Of a DNA stretch of 7,343 nt, positions 6,051-7,343 are shown in pieces. Under the pieces are notes generated by a model. The model saw only the letters and a program-made list of their open reading frames with translations, made no database searches and was not told where the DNA came from. Each line of letters begins with the position of its first letter. The first letter of the stretch is position 1. The translations under genes were made by a program, and so were the position numbers. Origin of the DNA: JAVZLQ01 sp049700035 (lineage in GTDB: Archaea > Thermoproteota > Bathyarchaeia > Bathyarchaeales > Bathycorpusculaceae); NCBI GenBank assembly GCA_049700035.1, contig JBNAWC010000055.1, positions 1 through 7,343 on the forward strand. The letters are read 5' to 3'.

Positions 6051-7088
6051 TTAGGCTGTTCGCTCAATTCTGTAAAGTCCACCAACCCTTTCAACATTGA
6101 ATTTGACACCCAATATTTCTTGCGCGAGCCAGATGTTCGTCTCCAAATGGTCTGAAACTTGCCGCGTAAAATAACACGATTTGCCTTCCGCCAAAGCCAC
6201 GTAGGGAACAAGCATGTCAGCCAAATGCACATCAACTGTGGGCTTACATGAAATTTCGACATAGAGCTTCTCGGCTGCCTCACGCCCAACAGCTTCGCTT
6301 GTTTTCCTAATTTCTCCTATGGCGTCAGCGCCCAGAACCACGCCACTGTCGGTTTCAGCCCAAAGAACCATAGAGCTGCCTTTCTGAAGCGGATTAGACT
6401 TATCATTCACTATTTGGATTTCAGCCGCGTAGCCCCTCTCACGCAAATAACTGTTCGCCGCTTCTGCTTGACGTTCAGCCACTCGCCTATCAGCCAAGAA
6501 AGTGCAAACCGAAATGCCCTTCAATGCCTTTATTTTGCCGAAATTTTCTAGGCGTATGGGCTTCAAATTCTTGTTCGGTTTAACGGTTACCGTTACTTCG
6601 CCCATGCCCTTTGGATAATAGCCATACTTCTGAACATGTAAGTAGGCGTTTATTTCCATCCGCTCAAGCATCGGCAAAAGAACAAAACGCAAATAATTAA
6701 TTGTGGGCGCATTTTGAACATCTGTTCCGCCCTTAATGACATGCAGCTGCACGGGGTTTTCAGCGAAGGCGCATATTGGCAAAACAGTCATAAGCAGCAT
6801 CGGAATGCTTCCAGCAGTTCCAATCTCAGCCTCAACTTTCCCGCCGCGTATTTTTTTGGGAAAAAACCAAAGCTCTCGCGAGTTCAATTCTACGCCTTTT
6901 AAATCTGCGTCGCAAAGCCTAGCAGCCGTTAGAACAGCCTCTAAATGTTGCGGTCTCAAGCCTGGCTGCGGTCTGTTATGCCGAATATTGTAGATGTGCA
7001 GTGGCTCCCCCATTATGGCGGCTAACGCAACCGAAAGCCTGAGAATGGTGCCGCTGCCGCTTTTTTGGCTGCCATCAACCTCAATCAA
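6051..7088 (-). CDS. rtcA: RNA 3'-terminal phosphate cyclase family protein, divergent active site, TTG start
   Basis: The family uses ATP to turn an RNA 3'-phosphate into a 2',3'-cyclic phosphate through a covalent His-AMP intermediate. The 345-residue length is normal. Family blocks: DGSQKSGSGTILR (5-17), RPQPGLRPQHLEA (39-51), GTAGSIPMLLM (90-100), KGGTDVQNAPTINYL (119-133), YYPKGMGEV (157-165) and DVHLADMLVPYVALA (286-300), where His288 matches the adenylated His. Arg17, Arg39 and Gln47 also match conserved positions. The first block is unusual: the family norm GEGGGQILR is here KSGSGTILR, which loses the acidic residue and the Gln. The Gln expected near position 100 and the Gln after HLAD are both Met. 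It may be a lineage variant or have altered activity. The start is TTG at 7088-7086; no ATG or GTG lies between the upstream in-frame stop and the conserved IEVDGS, so TTG is well supported. GAGG lies 11 bases upstream. First gene of the rtcA/fau-1/trm5 cluster. Confidence 0.9.
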   Translation of the reverse strand: MIEVDGSQKSGSGTILRLSVALAAIMGEPLHIYNIRHNRPQPGLRPQHLEAVLTAARLCDADLKGVELNSRELWFFPKKIRGGKVEAEIGTAGSIPMLLMTVLPICAFAENPVQLHVIKGGTDVQNAPTINYLRFVLLPMLERMEINAYLHVQKYGYYPKGMGEVTVTVKPNKNLKPIRLENFGKIKALKGISVCTFLADRRVAERQAEAANSYLRERGYAAEIQIVNDKSNPLQKGSSMVLWAETDSGVVLGADAIGEIRKTSEAVGREAAEKLYVEISCKPTVDVHLADMLVPYVALAEGKSCYFTRQVSDHLETNIWLAQEILGVKFNVERVGGLYRIERTA

Positions 7089-7100
7089 ACGCGGTCTAGC

Positions 7101-7127
7101 CTCGCCCCGAATTTTCGCTTTTGCGAG
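7101..7127 (-). repeat. Short inverted repeat upstream of rtcA
   Basis: CTCGC at 7101-7105 pairs with GCGAG at 7123-7127 around a 17-base loop. An inner CGAA/TTCG (7108-7111 with 7114-7117) would leave only a 2-base loop, so it could form only partly. The outer arm overlaps the GAGG that would serve as the rtcA ribosome site. The stem is short and may be chance. Confidence 0.2.
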
Positions 7128-7136
7128 TCAAAAACA

Positions 7137-7147
7137 ATTAATAAATG
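7137..7147. promoter_or_regulatory. Shared AT-rich TATA element between divergent rtcA and the 7188 gene
   Basis: ATTAATAAAT on the plus strand reads ATTTATTAAT on the minus strand, so one element could serve as a TATA box in both directions. A 25-base spacing gives a start near 7167 for the plus gene, leaving an AAGGAG site in its leader, and near 7117 for rtcA, leaving GAGG in its leader. Agreement of both spacings is the main support. Confidence 0.45.
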
Positions 7148-7169
7148 GTTAGGTATTAAGGATTTGGAA

Positions 7170-7175
7170 AAGGAG
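7170..7175 (+). promoter_or_regulatory. Ribosome binding site of the right-edge gene
   Basis: AAGGAG ends 12 bases before ATG 7188, a slightly long spacing. It is one of the better Shine-Dalgarno matches in the window and is the reason for preferring this ATG over an in-frame TTG at 7164-7166. Confidence 0.5.
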
Positions 7176-7187
7176 AAAGAAAGCGTC

Positions 7188-7343
7188 ATGAGCGGAGAAA
7201 AAAAAATTCCTGAAAGGCTCATTGAAAGAATCGACGAGTTACTTGTAGTTTTAAATCGTGTAGCAGAAGATCTGAGGGAAATCTCAATAACGCTTAAGTC
7301 AATAGCCATATCACAAATCGCACAGCCAACAACAGCACCAGCT
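7188..7343 (+). CDS. N-terminal part of a small helical (coiled-coil-like) protein, cut by the window edge
   Basis: Fifty-two codons run open from ATG 7188 to the window end. Residues about 8-42 have spaced hydrophobic positions (Leu11, Ile15, Leu18, Leu22, Val25, Leu29, Ile32, Leu36, Ile39) separated by charged residues, as in an amphipathic helix or coiled coil. An Ala/Thr/Pro stretch (QPTTAPA) then suggests a flexible linker to a further domain outside the window. I do not recognise the family. Support comes from the ribosome site, the TATA-like element at a sensible distance and the protein-like pattern. A minus-strand open frame over the same bases (7085-7309) has no such support. Confidence 0.6.
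   Translation, partial: MSGEKKIPERLIERIDELLVVLNRVAEDLREISITLKSIAISQIAQPTTAPA

Noticed and set aside
7085..7309. Minus-strand 74-residue open frame upstream of rtcA.
   Set aside because: Serine/leucine-rich low-quality sequence, antisense to a better supported plus-strand gene with a ribosome site and TATA-like element.

Overview
The window looks like chromosomal DNA from an archaeon. FAU-1 and DUF371 are archaeal families, Trm5 is the archaeal/eukaryotic enzyme for tRNA m1G37, the promoters look like TATA boxes, and Shine-Dalgarno sites are short or absent. Base composition is moderate (not extreme AT or GC). The gene set would fit the Thermoproteota/TACK side, for example a Bathyarchaeia-like uncultured lineage, but this is inference: no rRNA or other marker in the window settles it. 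I see no mobile element, CRISPR array, tRNA or rRNA. Genes are tightly packed and no non-coding stretch reaches 300 bases; the longest is the 208-base divergent region at 1919-2126.

Layout. From the left: an edge stretch (1-88) with no firmly supported gene; glmS on the minus strand (89-1918), the glutamine-dependent glucosamine-6-phosphate synthase; a divergent AT-rich intergenic region (1919-2126) with a 24-bp near-palindrome lying on the predicted TATA box of the next gene; a plus-strand gene (2127-3092) fusing an N-terminal winged helix-turn-helix to a long C-terminal domain that resembles S-layer C-terminal sequence and ends in a textbook calcium-binding loop; and a plus-strand DUF371 gene (3136-3561).

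Convergent with these is a minus-strand three-gene cluster read right to left: an RtcA-family RNA 3'-phosphate cyclase (6051-7088, TTG start), FAU-1 (RNase E/G-like RNA-binding protein, 4628-6025) and trm5 (tRNA m1G37 methyltransferase, 3558-4628). The last two overlap as TAATG. All three act on RNA, so this is probably an RNA-processing/modification operon. A divergent AT-rich element near 7137-7147 separates it from the start of a small coiled-coil-like plus-strand protein (7188 onward) that runs off the window.

None of the gene families here is new. The points most worth a second look are the RtcA homologue, which keeps the nucleotidyl-accepting His but has replaced several normally invariant active-site residues; the regulator with an S-layer-like domain and a calcium loop; and the palindrome over that regulator's own promoter.
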